A stretch of DNA of 64,000 bases. Source: Escarpia spicata. Its lineage: Eukaryota; Annelida; Polychaeta; Sabellida; Siboglinidae. A program made the position numbers and the translations under genes. The notes beneath the pieces are model-generated. The model did not search any database and was not told where the DNA came from. It was given only the letters and a program-made list of their open reading frames with translations. Below, in pieces: positions 26,523-36,194 of this stretch (its first letter is position 1; the number at the start of each line of letters is the position of its first letter). The DNA is taken from assembly GCA_963995525.1 (NCBI GenBank), contig OZ023209.1, forward strand, positions 11,869,510 to 11,933,509, in the 5' to 3' direction.

Positions 26523-27542
26523 TCATGAGATGAAGTCTTTCAGATACTCAGGAGGCTTCCGAGTTCTTGTAGAGCGTCTCGGAGGTTCCTCGGGCGGACA
26601 GCTATGTTGATCTAGCTCGTATGACATTGTCGATTCGTTGTTGACTGTCGCCGTTTCTTGTCGATGAGACTCGGCTGTTGATGGTTCTACGGGCTGAGCT
26701 GCTGTGACTGGAGGGTACGAGAGTTGAACTGGTACGTCTGGAGGTTTCTCTGGAGGAGCTGGGTCATCTGCGGGTGTTAGTTCGTCATACTGGTACGACA
26801 CTGGAAGATCGTGGGTAGCTTCAGCTGCCACCTTGTAGCACTCTGTTCGCTTCACTCTGTATGACGTGGCACGCAACTGGTTACCGGCGAACTTGCTGAT
26901 GTTGATCCATTCTCCTTCTGTGCTCAGTACGAGATACCGACACCTGGAGCGTAGTTTACTCTTGTCTGAGTACAAGTACACGATGTCGCCAATGTCGATA
27001 TGTTGGGGTCTGGGTACTGAACCGCGAGGAGACTTCGATATGTGACTGTGTTCGTGGTTAGCGTTGCGCGAGGCATGCTGTTGTTGAATGATGCTATAGT
27101 CGTTCAGCGGTAATTGTTCGTTTGTGAATTGATCACGCTGGGTCCACAGCTCACGAGCTGACACTCCTCTGTTTCGTACTCGGGCGTTGAGGCTGGCAGT
27201 AGCGACAGACAGTAGCACCTGCGTGATGGCGCCGCCTGTTGGTTGTTGGTGTAAAATTTCACCCTCGAGTTCCCGAATGGCTTTTTCGGCCACAGGGTTT
27301 TTGTTGATGTTTTTGACCCGTCCTAGTTCGATGGTGAGTCGATACTTGTTCAACAGTGCGTCGTTGACGAGAGCTGCGAATCCAGGAGCTGGGTCTGTGC
27401 GTATTACGGCAGGAGGTCCATCAAGCGGTCGGAGGCCGATGCAGAGTTGAATGATGGAGTCCCGTAACGTGTCGCGTCGTTCGTCGTTGACGAAGCATGT
27501 TACCGTGTATGATGTTACACACTCGCGTAGCACCAAGATCAG
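26523..27542 (-). CDS. pol: Integrase core, after an in-frame stop
   Basis: This block continues the pol frame directly after TAA 27545-27543. It holds the second catalytic Asp in RTDPAPGF and the Glu in NPVAEKAIRELE of the integrase core, then a basic and Pro-rich C-terminal tail of about 200 residues ending in TRKPPEYL. The enzyme would insert the cDNA into the genome. The first catalytic Asp is expected in YAADIIKRER, the last codons before the stop, so the stop cuts the catalytic core in two. No other interruption is seen in the 339 codons. Confidence 0.88.
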   Translation of the reverse strand: MILVLRECVTSYTVTCFVNDERRDTLRDSIIQLCIGLRPLDGPPAVIRTDPAPGFAALVNDALLNKYRLTIELGRVKNINKNPVAEKAIRELEGEILHQQPTGGAITQVLLSVATASLNARVRNRGVSARELWTQRDQFTNEQLPLNDYSIIQQQHASRNANHEHSHISKSPRGSVPRPQHIDIGDIVYLYSDKSKLRSRCRYLVLSTEGEWINISKFAGNQLRATSYRVKRTECYKVAAEATHDLPVSYQYDELTPADDPAPPEKPPDVPVQLSYPPVTAAQPVEPSTAESHRQETATVNNESTMSYELDQHSCPPEEPPRRSTRTRKPPEYLKDFIS

Positions 27543-30224
27543 TTATCTTTCTCGTTTGATGATGTCGGCTGCATATGAGATACCCACTACTTCTGGGGGA
27601 TCGTTGGTAGATTGCGCGATAGTTAGGTTTGGGGTGTTCCGTAACGACGTACAGTGATGACAGCTGCGCGAGGTGGACTCGACAGACTTGTCGAGGTCGA
27701 GAGCGAATACATAGCGATGCATGACTTGCTTTAGCTGGTACGAAGACGGGTGATCCAGTTGGATGTGCAGGGCCGTTACTAGTCCGTCTAGGACTTTTCG
27801 CGGTACGATGATGCACTCTCGTGTAGGACTCAGTGGGTCTTTACGTTGTACGACCAGTAGACCGTCACGAGCGATTGATGCGACGTTAAGGTATCTTTTG
27901 ACGTCTTTCGCGTTTGTCACCTTTTTGGATGGTCGTGTTCCTTGTGTAAGGTGTGAATGAGTCCTTCGCAAGTCTTGGCAGTCTGCTTGAATGCCGAGCC
28001 ATGCTGAACGATTGGTGAACGGAAGTCGAGCTTTCCCAGATGTTATGTCGTCAGTTGTAACGCGTTGCATCACGACTGACATTTCAGTCTGTCGTATATA
28101 GGAGCACACTTGGCACTGTTGTTCCCGGCATGTGGGTGCGTTGCGACTCGCGAAGTCTGATGGAACATTAGCTGAACCGGCGAGATGGCGAATAGTTGCC
28201 TGGTACCGACTGACGACTGATAGGAATGTCGATACGCGCGGGCTGACGGAGAATTCACCGCGACAAAGCTTCTCGTGGGCTTGTACGCAAGGCTTGCTGT
28301 CTGTGAGTATCGCTGTGTTGTGCGCTGACTGTACGATATACGGGCTGAAATGTCTGATAGCGGCTGCGATGGATATTGCTTCTACTTCGCATGGCAACCA
28401 GGAGATCTGTCGTCCGCGGAGTGTTGCGCTGAAGAATCCGGCCAGCATCAATTTGCCATTGCGCATCACGTACAAGGTGGCTCCTAGACCGCACTGTTTG
28501 ACAGCGCCGTCCGTCACTAGCCATAGTTCGTCACTTGGCCGAGGTAATGTGATAGCCTTGTTAGTCTGAAGACTGGTTTGTGCGTGTTTGAAGGCTTCTC
28601 TTAATGCATCGGTCCATGTGACGCGATCACTTGACTGTTTGCCACCCGTTACTTCGTCGAACGGGGCGAGCAAGGCGGAGCATCCTGGTATGACGCGTGC
28701 TAGCATTTTGTAGGCTCCGACGAATGCTCGCATCGCTTTGACTGTGAGTGGAGCGTCGCAGCTGGCTAGGGTGGCGATGCGATGTTGGCTTGCATGGATG
28801 GAGCCGAGGTTCCACACCCAGCCAAGTATCGTGGTCGTAGTAGGGCACATCGTTGTTTTGGCAGCGGACAGGCGCAACCCGCTGTTGGCGAAGCTTTGGA
28901 GCAATCGTCTTACGTTCTGTTGGAGTTCGGCGATTGTGTTTCCTCCACAATATATGTCGTCTGCCAGTTTGGCGACGACACCTTCTTCGAGTAGATCTCC
29001 CAGTACGCGGCACAACAGCTCTTCGAGTGCGGTTTCGGACCCGGGCATGCCCATCGCTGAGCGAGCGTATACGCGTACACCGCGGAACGGAGTGATTACT
29101 CCGCAGTACTTCATTGATTCACGCGATAGAGGGATTTGGTAGAACGCATTTGACATATCGGTAGTCGCTATGTAACTCCATTGTGCGATTTTTCGTAGGG
29201 TGTTGTCGTCATCAGGCATCAATGAAGGCTGCGGCTTGTTATAGCGGTCTACGTCAGTGAAGGCAGTGACGAGTCGGTGTCCTCCGCTTTGCTTCATTAT
29301 CAGGAATGACGGGTTGAGGTACTCGACGTTGACCGGTACATCCTCAGGCCGGACGAACACGCCCATCGTCTCGAGTTCATCGAACTTGTTTTGGAGTTCT
29401 ACGAGCTGGTTTCGTGCGTATTGGGGTAGGCGTCCTTTACGTTGGGGCGGTTGTACTGGGCCCATGTTGACAACAGCTTTGAATTGCCCCACGTGACCAT
29501 TGTATCCACTGTAGCTTGGGTCGAATACGTCGTCATACTCTTCCACGATCGATCGGAATGCCGCTCGTTCGTCGGGGGAGAGTGCGTGATCAGGATCAAT
29601 GGTGACCGCTGTTGAGTGTTTGATGGCAGTAGCATTCGAGCTGCGTGTGCGTATGCTTACGGCTACGCTGGTGCATTGACTGTCTGGTATGGATGTTGCC
29701 TTGTCGGGTACGAACACTTCTCTGATTTGGCAAAAGTGTTCGTTTCTTTTCAGTGTGCGAGTGGAGTTCGTGAGATTTGGTATGCGCAATACACCTTCTA
29801 CGCTGGTGATTAGTGAAGGTTGTGGCCACACATCGTTCTCGTGTACTCCTTTGTTGCCGGTGGTATCGTGACGTGGTTCCAGAGCGAATGTGGCGTCTGC
29901 GATATACGCGTCTGAAGGCAGGTCGACTTCCACGAAGTCGCCTGGCCACACAGTGATGTTGGTTGGTGGTGCTCGCAGTATGTGGGCACGGCGGACTGCA
30001 TGCCTGTTGAGGGCCCTCTGTGTTGTACCATATGTGTACGTGGTGTCATCTGCGAGGGTGATGGTTCGTTTGGCGGGACGGATGGTAATGTCGTTGACTT
30101 CCATAAATGGTGTCCCGGCCAGCATCTCGACATCCAGATTCTGTACCACTAGTCCACAGAACTGGAATGATTTATTTTTGCGGGCGAGTGATATGGTAAT
30201 TTCGCCAACTATGGTTAGAGGCGA
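27543..30224 (-). CDS. pol: Protease end, reverse transcriptase, RNase H and integrase zinc region
   Basis: In the same frame as gag-protease, starting after TGA 30227-30225. The first 25 codons to LAGTPF are the end of the aspartic protease. Reverse transcriptase follows, with TDMSNAFYQIPL and a catalytic motif that reads LADD rather than the usual YxDD. RNase H has WLVTDGAVKQCGLGATL (catalytic Asp) and TDSKP. The integrase H2C2 zinc segment (HIQLDHPSS to CHHCTS) closes the block. The substitution before the DD pair is unusual but known to vary in invertebrate elements. The block is open for 893 codons and ends at TAA 27543. Confidence 0.9.
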   Translation of the reverse strand, partial: SPLTIVGEITISLARKNKSFQFCGLVVQNLDVEMLAGTPFMEVNDITIRPAKRTITLADDTTYTYGTTQRALNRHAVRRAHILRAPPTNITVWPGDFVEVDLPSDAYIADATFALEPRHDTTGNKGVHENDVWPQPSLITSVEGVLRIPNLTNSTRTLKRNEHFCQIREVFVPDKATSIPDSQCTSVAVSIRTRSSNATAIKHSTAVTIDPDHALSPDERAAFRSIVEEYDDVFDPSYSGYNGHVGQFKAVVNMGPVQPPQRKGRLPQYARNQLVELQNKFDELETMGVFVRPEDVPVNVEYLNPSFLIMKQSGGHRLVTAFTDVDRYNKPQPSLMPDDDNTLRKIAQWSYIATTDMSNAFYQIPLSRESMKYCGVITPFRGVRVYARSAMGMPGSETALEELLCRVLGDLLEEGVVAKLADDIYCGGNTIAELQQNVRRLLQSFANSGLRLSAAKTTMCPTTTTILGWVWNLGSIHASQHRIATLASCDAPLTVKAMRAFVGAYKMLARVIPGCSALLAPFDEVTGGKQSSDRVTWTDALREAFKHAQTSLQTNKAITLPRPSDELWLVTDGAVKQCGLGATLYVMRNGKLMLAGFFSATLRGRQISWLPCEVEAISIAAAIRHFSPYIVQSAHNTAILTDSKPCVQAHEKLCRGEFSVSPRVSTFLSVVSRYQATIRHLAGSANVPSDFASRNAPTCREQQCQVCSYIRQTEMSVVMQRVTTDDITSGKARLPFTNRSAWLGIQADCQDLRRTHSHLTQGTRPSKKVTNAKDVKRYLNVASIARDGLLVVQRKDPLSPTRECIIVPRKVLDGLVTALHIQLDHPSSYQLKQVMHRYVFALDLDKSVESTSRSCHHCTSLRNTPNLTIAQSTNDPPEVVGISYAADIIKRER

Positions 30225-31400
30225 TCATCCGTCAGCTTGGTGAGCCGATTGGGAAGAGTTCTTGATAGTACACCCCAATCTCACTGCCGTGTCATGACGG
30301 ATCATATTGCCCGTTGCACCGCTATCGATCGTCACTCGAACGGCGTTATGGTCGTGGAACGCGTCGAGGTAAGGCGATTGTCGTACATCGATACGTTGCA
30401 CGGTAGTGGTGTTTACGGGGCGTTCGTCATAAACTTCGTAGGTATCGTCGTCGCCTTCATCGACTCCGTCGATGATATCACTGACTAGTCGTACCTTAGC
30501 CATGTAGCGGCGATCTTGTTCCGGAAGGTACGAGCACTCGCTGAGGAAGTGGTGTACATCACTGCGGCCTACTTGTTTGCAAAGAGGGCAAGTCTTCACG
30601 CTCGTGGGACGCCTAGGGTTGTTAGATGGTGCCGGTTGTCGTCTTGAGAACGTTGGTCTTTGTCCGCGTAGGTTAGGCCTAGTATCGGTGCGCATAACCT
30701 TTGCGGTGTCAGCAGACGCAATCTCGTCTAGTAGTGATTCGAGTGGCTGTGATATTTCTGGCTTGATCGATGCTAGTGTTCTTGACCTCAGCTCTGTGCC
30801 ATATCGTTGCTTTATGAGCTTAGGCAGTGCGGGGTTGATAAGTCGTAACCAGGTCAGTACTACCATGTTCTCTAGGGAAGGAGACATTTCTTCGTCAACG
30901 TGTATGACGTCACCGTGGTGCAGAATGACACTTCCCTCTTGTAGCATGTTGTCTTCAACGAAGGCCTCTAGGCGCTGATACAAGTCTTCGGGGCGTTCGT
31001 CAGCTTGTAGGTGGATATCAGCAAAGTCCAGGAAATGGGCCCCTGTAGACTGGAACCCATAGTGCAGTCGGATAGTTTGCGAGATACCGGATAAACTGGT
31101 TGAGTTTTTGGCGATCGTGTTGCGCGATATGACTGGGCAATAGTTCGCTATTTGGCCTAACATTAGATCGAGCATGTAGGCTTGCTGAATGGCTGTATGA
31201 CCATTATCGTCGGTGAAGCCGCGGTTTGGATGTGCTGCACATCGCTTCTCCCATTTAGCGTCAGTGGCGATAAACTGGGCGAAGTTTGGGTCGAGTGAGA
31301 GGGTGTAGACGAGGTTCTGGCGCCAGTTCTCAAATGTGTTGACCGTTTCCGTTTTTGTGAGGCACCACTGTCTCGGTGCGCGTTGCATGTTGTTAGCCAT
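30225..31400 (-). CDS. gag: Gag with zinc knuckle-like motif, and start of protease
   Basis: The frame starts at ATG 31400. The first two thirds form a gag-like helical region (FENWRQNLVYTL near the start). A CPLC-x9-H-x4-C zinc-binding motif lies at about residues 275-291, more like a CCHC variant with long spacing than a classical retroviral knuckle. The last 40 residues hold the aspartic protease active site VTIDSGATGNMI. The frame stops at TGA 30227-30225, about 30 residues after the active site and inside the protease, so the stop is not at a domain boundary. Confidence 0.9.
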   Translation of the reverse strand: MANNMQRAPRQWCLTKTETVNTFENWRQNLVYTLSLDPNFAQFIATDAKWEKRCAAHPNRGFTDDNGHTAIQQAYMLDLMLGQIANYCPVISRNTIAKNSTSLSGISQTIRLHYGFQSTGAHFLDFADIHLQADERPEDLYQRLEAFVEDNMLQEGSVILHHGDVIHVDEEMSPSLENMVVLTWLRLINPALPKLIKQRYGTELRSRTLASIKPEISQPLESLLDEIASADTAKVMRTDTRPNLRGQRPTFSRRQPAPSNNPRRPTSVKTCPLCKQVGRSDVHHFLSECSYLPEQDRRYMAKVRLVSDIIDGVDEGDDDTYEVYDERPVNTTTVQRIDVRQSPYLDAFHDHNAVRVTIDSGATGNMIRHDTAVRLGCTIKNSSQSAHQADG

Positions 31401-31536
31401 GTTGTTACCACACCTGCTAGTGATACAGAGCCGTTTCGGCTAGCTGTTTGTGCCGTGAGGTCGGCGGACTGTCAATGTGTATCTGCTTTTATTGCGCCCG
31501 TTTTGGTGAGCGGGTTCGTTGTGAGCGCTGCCACCA

Positions 31537-31747
31537 CGCCATTAGTTGATCAAATGCACACTTCGAGTCACACAAACAAACACTAGTACGTATGCGTAAC
31601 TAGAACAGTGTTTTAATAAGAGAACACAAAACTGCAACTCACAACAGGAAGTATCCAAACATGCGAGGCCGTGACCCGGAAACTAGGGGTCACGACAATA
31701 TTACCATTGAACTACAATCATGGAATAGTAACTAATAGCCATTGGCG
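31537..31747 (-). repeat. 5' LTR (211 bp)
   Basis: Direct repeat of 26228-26438 with one mismatch. As the element is on the minus strand, transcription would start in this copy. Confidence 0.92.
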
Positions 31748-31749
31748 CA

Positions 31750-33008
31750 GAAGCCCTGAATTAAATCGCGGCAGAACACAATTGTGTCTCGGTCGGCCTC
31801 GCAACTTAATTTAACGCACATATATGTTGCGGCGTGCCACAAGGATCTGCGTTGGGACCGAAACTTTACTGTGTGTACACTAAACCAGTTGGAGATATAG
31901 TGAATAAACATAATCTTCGTTACCACTGTTATGCAGACGACACACACTTATAGTTATCCATGCAAGCCTGACGAGAACTGTGCCTGTGAAAGGTCACCAA
32001 TTGTGTGTGGCGGATGTTGGTGGGTGGATGAATAGAAACATGTTAAAATTGAACCAAAAAAAGCGAACTCAAACATCGTCCAAACACCGAATTCATCAGG
32101 TGAACGACTTGTCCTCATGATCGGGGGCAGACTACTACACGCTGTGCAATCCATGAGAAATCTTGGAGTTATTATGAACAGCGGCTTGACAATGGATAAA
32201 CTGCTCAACGGATTGGCACTGCATCTGAAATATTGGCAAAGTCAGGCAATACATCACAAATGACGCCTGTAAGATTCGAATCCAGACACTGTTAACATCT
32301 CACCTGGACTATGGAAACGCGCTGCTGCGAGATTTGCCTCGGGTAATCATTGAACGATCGCAGCGTATACAGAACTGCGCTGCTCATCTAATCACCAGGA
32401 CACGCAAGAGCGAACACATAACACCTGTGTTACGTGAACTACATTTGTACTAATGAAATACCGGCTCAGCTTTAAGCTTGTACGTATAACGTGCTCAACG
32501 GATTGGCACCGGCATACATGAGTGACATTGTGCAGAAACATAAACCTACTCGTAAGTTAAGATCAACGGAGAAATCACTTCTCGTCGTATCTGTGCTGCT
32601 GACTGTAACTTATGATGAACGTTCGTTATTTCAGCCAACACGCGGCCATACTGTGGAACGACTTGCCTGAGAACATTAAACAACTGAACACTCTCAGCTC
32701 TTTCAAGAGACATTTAAAAACGCATCTCTTTAAACTGGCGTACGTACGACTGACGTGATCGAGTCACGTTCTCGTTTTAATGACATTGCTGTATAGTAAT
32801 GATTTATTCGTAATGTTTTATTCAAATGTAATTTCTATGTATTTATTTATTTGTGAAGTTTAATTAAAGTCTTTTGTAGTATTTATTTTTAAAATAATCT
32901 ATATTTTATAGTTTAATTTAATTTATGCTGCTTTATATAAAGCGCATGAGAGCATTTTACCTCAAGTGGATTCGGGCGCTATATCAATTCCGATATTATT
33001 ATTATTAA
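31750..33008 (+). pseudogene. L2/CR1-like LINE, 3' fragment
   Basis: Starts directly right of the 5' [16 protein letters not shown] at about 31830 and YADDTHL near 31935 are reverse transcriptase motifs; an in-frame stop follows YADDTHL at once. Further right the C-terminal region is readable in pieces (HLDYGNALLRDLP near 32300, RIQNCAAHLITRT near 32365). The 3' end (TATATAAAGCGCATGAGAGCATTTTACCTC...GGCGCTATATCAATT followed by ATT repeats to 33006) is the kind of tail I know from L2-like LINEs. Many frameshifts; dead. Confidence 0.85.
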
Positions 33009-33049
33009 ATGACTGGCTGTTTGCTGACGGTGCCTTTTTTGTCATTCAA

Positions 33050-33283
33050 TGCATATCCAAGGTTGATTCTGAGTGCCTGTATCCAAGGTTAATTCTGAGT
33101 GTGTGAATCCAGAGTTGCATGATCCTGAGAACTGAGTGCTTACATCCAGGGTTGATCCTGAAGGCCTGTATCCATGGTTTATCCTGAGTGTGTATATCCT
33201 TGGTTAATCCTGAGTGATGATATCCAGAGTTGATCCTGAATGCTTGTATCCAATGTTGACCCGGAGTACGTGTATCCATGGTT
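33050..33283. repeat. Minisatellite of about 32-33 bp, target of Polinton element 1
   Basis: About seven diverged units of TGTATCCAAGGTTGATCCTGAGTG. The array resumes right of element 1 (43901-43940), so the element sits inside it. Confidence 0.85.
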
Positions 33284-33755
33284 AGTAGTAGTAATGTAGG
33301 TTAAGTACCGCGCATGGTTGTCGCGTCGCGGTGCAAGTGCAAAAGTGCCCGGATGTAGGTCAAGGTCAAAGGTCAAGTACCGGATGTAGGTCAAAGGTCA
33401 AGTACCGGATGTAGGTCAAGTGTCGGATAGGTCATTAACTAAAATAGCGCCACCTGGCGGATAATTGTCCATTAGCGCCACCTAGCGGATTTTGTGTGAA
33501 ATAAATATTTGGACCAAAGTTCAGTTATGCCAAAATTCGTGCGTCTTGGTTTGATCGTTAGCGCCACCTAGCGGGGTTTTTTGAACTAAGATACCCCTAG
33601 CGGATAGGTCATGAACTACAAGTGGTGCCACATGAAGGACAAATTGTGAAGTAAATGTAGGAGTACTGCCCAAATTCGTGTATCTTGCACGCTTGCGTGC
33701 AATAGAGCCTCCTGACGGATACATCACGAACCACAAACAGCATCCCCTAGTGGAC
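33284..33755 (+). repeat. Left terminal inverted repeat of element 1
   Basis: Matches the reverse complement of 43470-43900 with many small differences. It contains repeated GTACCGGATGTAGGTCAAGGTCAAAG segments and several copies of GCGCCACCTAGCGGA. Related repeats form the outer ends of element 2. Confidence 0.9.
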
Positions 33756-33820
33756 AAAACTACCGACCTCGCAATGCGGCAGACTCAAGCGACGAGGACG
33801 AGCCGACGAGCCGACCCATC

Positions 33821-34300
33821 ATGTCTGTGATCAACCGTCCTTCCGGGCCGTCGGAACCAGACGTCGTGGACATCTCAGCTCTAGAAACATCGGTAAGCGC
33901 TGACGCCGTTATCGATATCAGAGGTCTCCTCATCGACAGAGTACGCCAGCACACTCCCTTCTACATTGGGTGCAGGTACTGCAAGAAGCGTATGATTACC
34001 GACGATAGGGGACATTTGCAATGCGAACGACACGGTTACGTTGCCTCTGACATACATTTCGTGGTGCGCATGTGCTTTGTCGAGACAGCGACGGGACGAT
34101 CTATATGGCTGACTTTATTCGACCAGTGTATGGCTCTTCTCCTTGAAGTGAATGCCGAGACGTTTGCTGTTATGGACGAAACGATGCAGACTTACAAACT
34201 GAACTCGTTGACGGGAACTCGTGTGTCTCTCACCATAAAGAAAACTCGACGAGACACTTACACAAACTTCAACGTCACTCACGTGGAGGTGATACACTAG
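33821..34300 (+). CDS. RPA-like single-stranded DNA-binding protein (lacks its native start)
   Basis: The 159 residues resemble the C-terminal OB-fold of the large RPA subunit: a zinc ribbon (C51, C54, C68, H71) inserted in the barrel, then SIWLTLFDQCMALLL. Such a protein would coat single-stranded DNA during replication. The frame is open further upstream to about 33765 (an acidic SSDEDE segment) but no ATG is found there. In the inverted copy at 42975-43226, the same codons are preceded by a start codon and a TATA box. The left inverted repeat joins the coding region with about 310 bp missing, so promoter and start were lost here. The ATG at 33821 is internal. The gene body is otherwise intact. 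Confidence 0.75.
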   Translation: MSVINRPSGPSEPDVVDISALETSVSADAVIDIRGLLIDRVRQHTPFYIGCRYCKKRMITDDRGHLQCERHGYVASDIHFVVRMCFVETATGRSIWLTLFDQCMALLLEVNAETFAVMDETMQTYKLNSLTGTRVSLTIKKTRRDTYTNFNVTHVEVIH

Positions 34301-34346
34301 GCTCCGTATCCTGTTTCAGCCTCTCTCTGCTGTCATCCCTGCCGAT

Positions 34347-34780
34347 GTGACAACTTCCGCCGACACGGTCGATGTGACAACTGCCGCTCCTGTCGCCACT
34401 GGTCCGAACTTTACGCTTGAGTTTCCGGCGATGGAAATGAAGAAGACGATTGCACGTCACATAGCATGTGCCATCGTCGAACTCTCGAGACGACAGTGTC
34501 TCGCTTGCGAGATAGACGATCCTAGTCAATTTCATCACGATTGTATGTTACCTGATGACATTCTAATTTATATGCACTTTGACGAGGCTGTGGAGGCCAT
34601 TAATTCGACTGCAGTGATGAAAGTCTGGTTGTGTGTTTTGTTAGACGCAGGTTTGAAGCTACCCGACCTGACGTCCGATCACTTGTGTACTATCGGGAGT
34701 TGGTTGCAAGAACCTTTTCAGAGGAGTGGCGAAACAAATTAAAGCAAATTGTTCTGGGAGTAATGGAGGATGATCTGTAA
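34347..34780 (+). pseudogene. Small Polinton-family protein with CxxC...HxxxC motif, late frameshift
   Basis: The N-terminal part is Thr/Val/Ala-rich, followed by a putative zinc-binding segment CLACEIDDPSQFHHDC, then a helical region (MHFDEAVEAINST). Around 34710-34725 the frame shifts by one base, so this frame stops at 34742, whereas the family C-terminus (EEWRNKLKQIVLGVMEDDL) lies in the next frame to TAA 34778-34780. Comparison with the copies at 21124-21350 and 46264-46428 shows the shift. The CxxC-PSQ-HxxxC pattern is one I recall from small Polinton proteins; I know no function. A polyadenylation signal lies at 34870. Confidence 0.65.
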
Positions 34781-34964
34781 ATCTGTCTTGTGGTTTTATG
34801 AGCCCTTTGGTGATATTAATCCAACTGCAGAGAACGATCGCGATCTGTAAATATGTTTGTGTTGTATACGAATAAAATGTTCAAACCTTATATTGTATCA
34901 TTTTTTGAAGTATATGTAGTATAAGTACCATTCATCTTAGTCTCTTTCATCAGTTGTGTAAAGT

Positions 34965-35600
34965 ATGGACACGAGGTTAGTTCATCCTTTTACTTGTATC
35001 GTTGCTGGGCCGACGGGCTGTGGTAAAACGACGTTTGTTGTCTCTTTACTACGTCATTCTGCCACACTCCTAAACTCACCGCCCGAAAAGATCACGTGGT
35101 GTTACGGTGAATGGCAGGCGTTGTATTTCACGCTCTCTACGATACATCCGAACATAGAATTTGTCGAGGGTCTTCCCGATGTATCGTTTTTCGATCCTAA
35201 AACGAGAAACTTGGTAGTTATCGACGATCTCATGTCGGAAACGGACGAGAGGGTCACCAAACTGTTCACGAAGAAGAGTCATCATTGCAACACGTCCGTA
35301 ATATATTTAGTGCAAAATTTATTTCCCAAAGGGAAAGAGAGTCGCACTATAAGTATAAACGCACAGTACATGGTACTCTTCAAGAATCCTCGCGACAATA
35401 CACAAGTGATTAACTTGGCCAGACAGATGTATCCGGGTCGAATAAAGTTCATGCAAGAAGCTTTCAGAGACGCAACGTCCGTACCACACTGGTATTTGTT
35501 CGTCGACCTCAAACAGGCCACACAGGAACACTTGCGCCTGCGTACAAATATCGTTAAGGAACCAAACAAATTTCAGTACGCCTACCTTCCGAAGATATAA
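34965..35600 (+). CDS. Packaging ATPase (FtsK/HerA-like, A32 type)
   Basis: Intact 211-residue P-loop ATPase. Walker A is GPTGCGKT at residues 15-22; Walker B is LVVIDDLM at 83-90. The small size, the position at the head of the virion gene block and the PF-T-IVAGPTGCGKT context fit the genome-packaging ATPase of Polintons and related large DNA viruses, which pumps DNA into the procapsid. The ATG at 34965 is preceded by an in-frame stop region and lies about 185 bp after the preceding pseudogene. The next gene follows after 32 bp, as in a compact viral gene block. No defect is seen. Confidence 0.92.
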   Translation: MDTRLVHPFTCIVAGPTGCGKTTFVVSLLRHSATLLNSPPEKITWCYGEWQALYFTLSTIHPNIEFVEGLPDVSFFDPKTRNLVVIDDLMSETDERVTKLFTKKSHHCNTSVIYLVQNLFPKGKESRTISINAQYMVLFKNPRDNTQVINLARQMYPGRIKFMQEAFRDATSVPHWYLFVDLKQATQEHLRLRTNIVKEPNKFQYAYLPKI

Positions 35601-35632
35601 ATAGAAACACGCCGTGACACTCATCATTCGTC

Positions 35633-35971
35633 ATGTCGGCGCGAGTGAAGAGAAACGCGTTGTGCCTTTGTCTCCTCGCTAAAGCGGATCCTGCTTTAGC
35701 CAGAGCCATCATCGACAAGGGAAAACCCGATCTGGTACACAGTCTCTGCGAGTGTGCACAGAACATATTAGAAGGGAACATACCACTAAAGAAAGATCAC
35801 AAGACTAAACTGCGTCGGTACAAGAAGGACCTCAGAACCTTGGTCATCAGGAAAACCGGTCTTCATCAGAAGAAACGTATTCTACAGAAAGGTGGTTTCC
35901 TTGCGGCCCTACTAGCTCCCTTGGCTACGTCCCTTCTAGCCCCGTTGGTGACGACGTTGTTGCAGTCGTAA
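35633..35971 (+). CDS. Small conserved Polinton protein with hydrophobic C-terminus
   Basis: 112 residues, intact. The N-terminal half is helical and Cys/Ala/Leu-rich, the middle is basic (KKDHKTKLRRYKKDLR), and the C-terminus is QKGGFLAALLAPLATSLLAPL, an apolar segment that could insert in membrane. Genes like this sit next to the ATPase in other invertebrate Polintons as far as I recall; a role in the virion is inference. The ATG is 32 bp after the ATPase stop, and the stop is followed 10 bp later by the next start. Confidence 0.65.
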   Translation: MSARVKRNALCLCLLAKADPALARAIIDKGKPDLVHSLCECAQNILEGNIPLKKDHKTKLRRYKKDLRTLVIRKTGLHQKKRILQKGGFLAALLAPLATSLLAPLVTTLLQS

Positions 35972-35981
35972 CTACACGACT

Positions 35982-36194
35982 ATGGACCACACAAAGAAGA
36001 CGGCGCCGGTCGATCCACGTATTTTGGATAACGTTCAACTGCAACCTCCTTCGACCAATCCTGTTTTGTGTCGACTGGATGGCGAAATGCAAGGCATATT
36101 AGAACAAAGCGATATGAACGAGAGGGAAAAGGTATTAATAGTCTTGCACGACAGGACACCGGCATTATTACGGCATGACTCCTCGCGAAGGTAA
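35982..36194 (+). pseudogene. Truncated copy of the conserved Polinton DPRIL protein
   Basis: The first 50 or so residues (DHTKKTAPVDPRIL onward) match the middle of the zinc-finger fusion proteins at 41813-40830 and 48241-49317, beginning at their internal MEHTKK or MEYTKK. Here there is no zinc finger in front. The match ends near 36135, after which the sequence runs into the integrase start. The C-terminal two thirds are deleted. This is the usual place of the gene in Polintons (between the small protein and the integrase), so it is probably the original copy. Confidence 0.72.

Larger units (their letters stand above)
26228..31747 (-). mobile_element. LTR retrotransposon, nearly complete, minus strand
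   Basis: A 5.5-kb element with 211-bp direct repeats at both ends, a single gag-pol reading frame on the minus strand and a candidate primer-binding site next to the 5' LTR (TGGCGTGGTGGCAGCGCT, read on the minus strand just inside 31537). Domain order gag, protease, reverse transcriptase, RNase H, integrase fits Ty3/Gypsy or Bel/Pao; the reverse transcriptase looks Gypsy-like but divergent. LTRs differ at one base in 211, so insertion was recent. I see no convincing target-site duplication. Confidence 0.93.
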
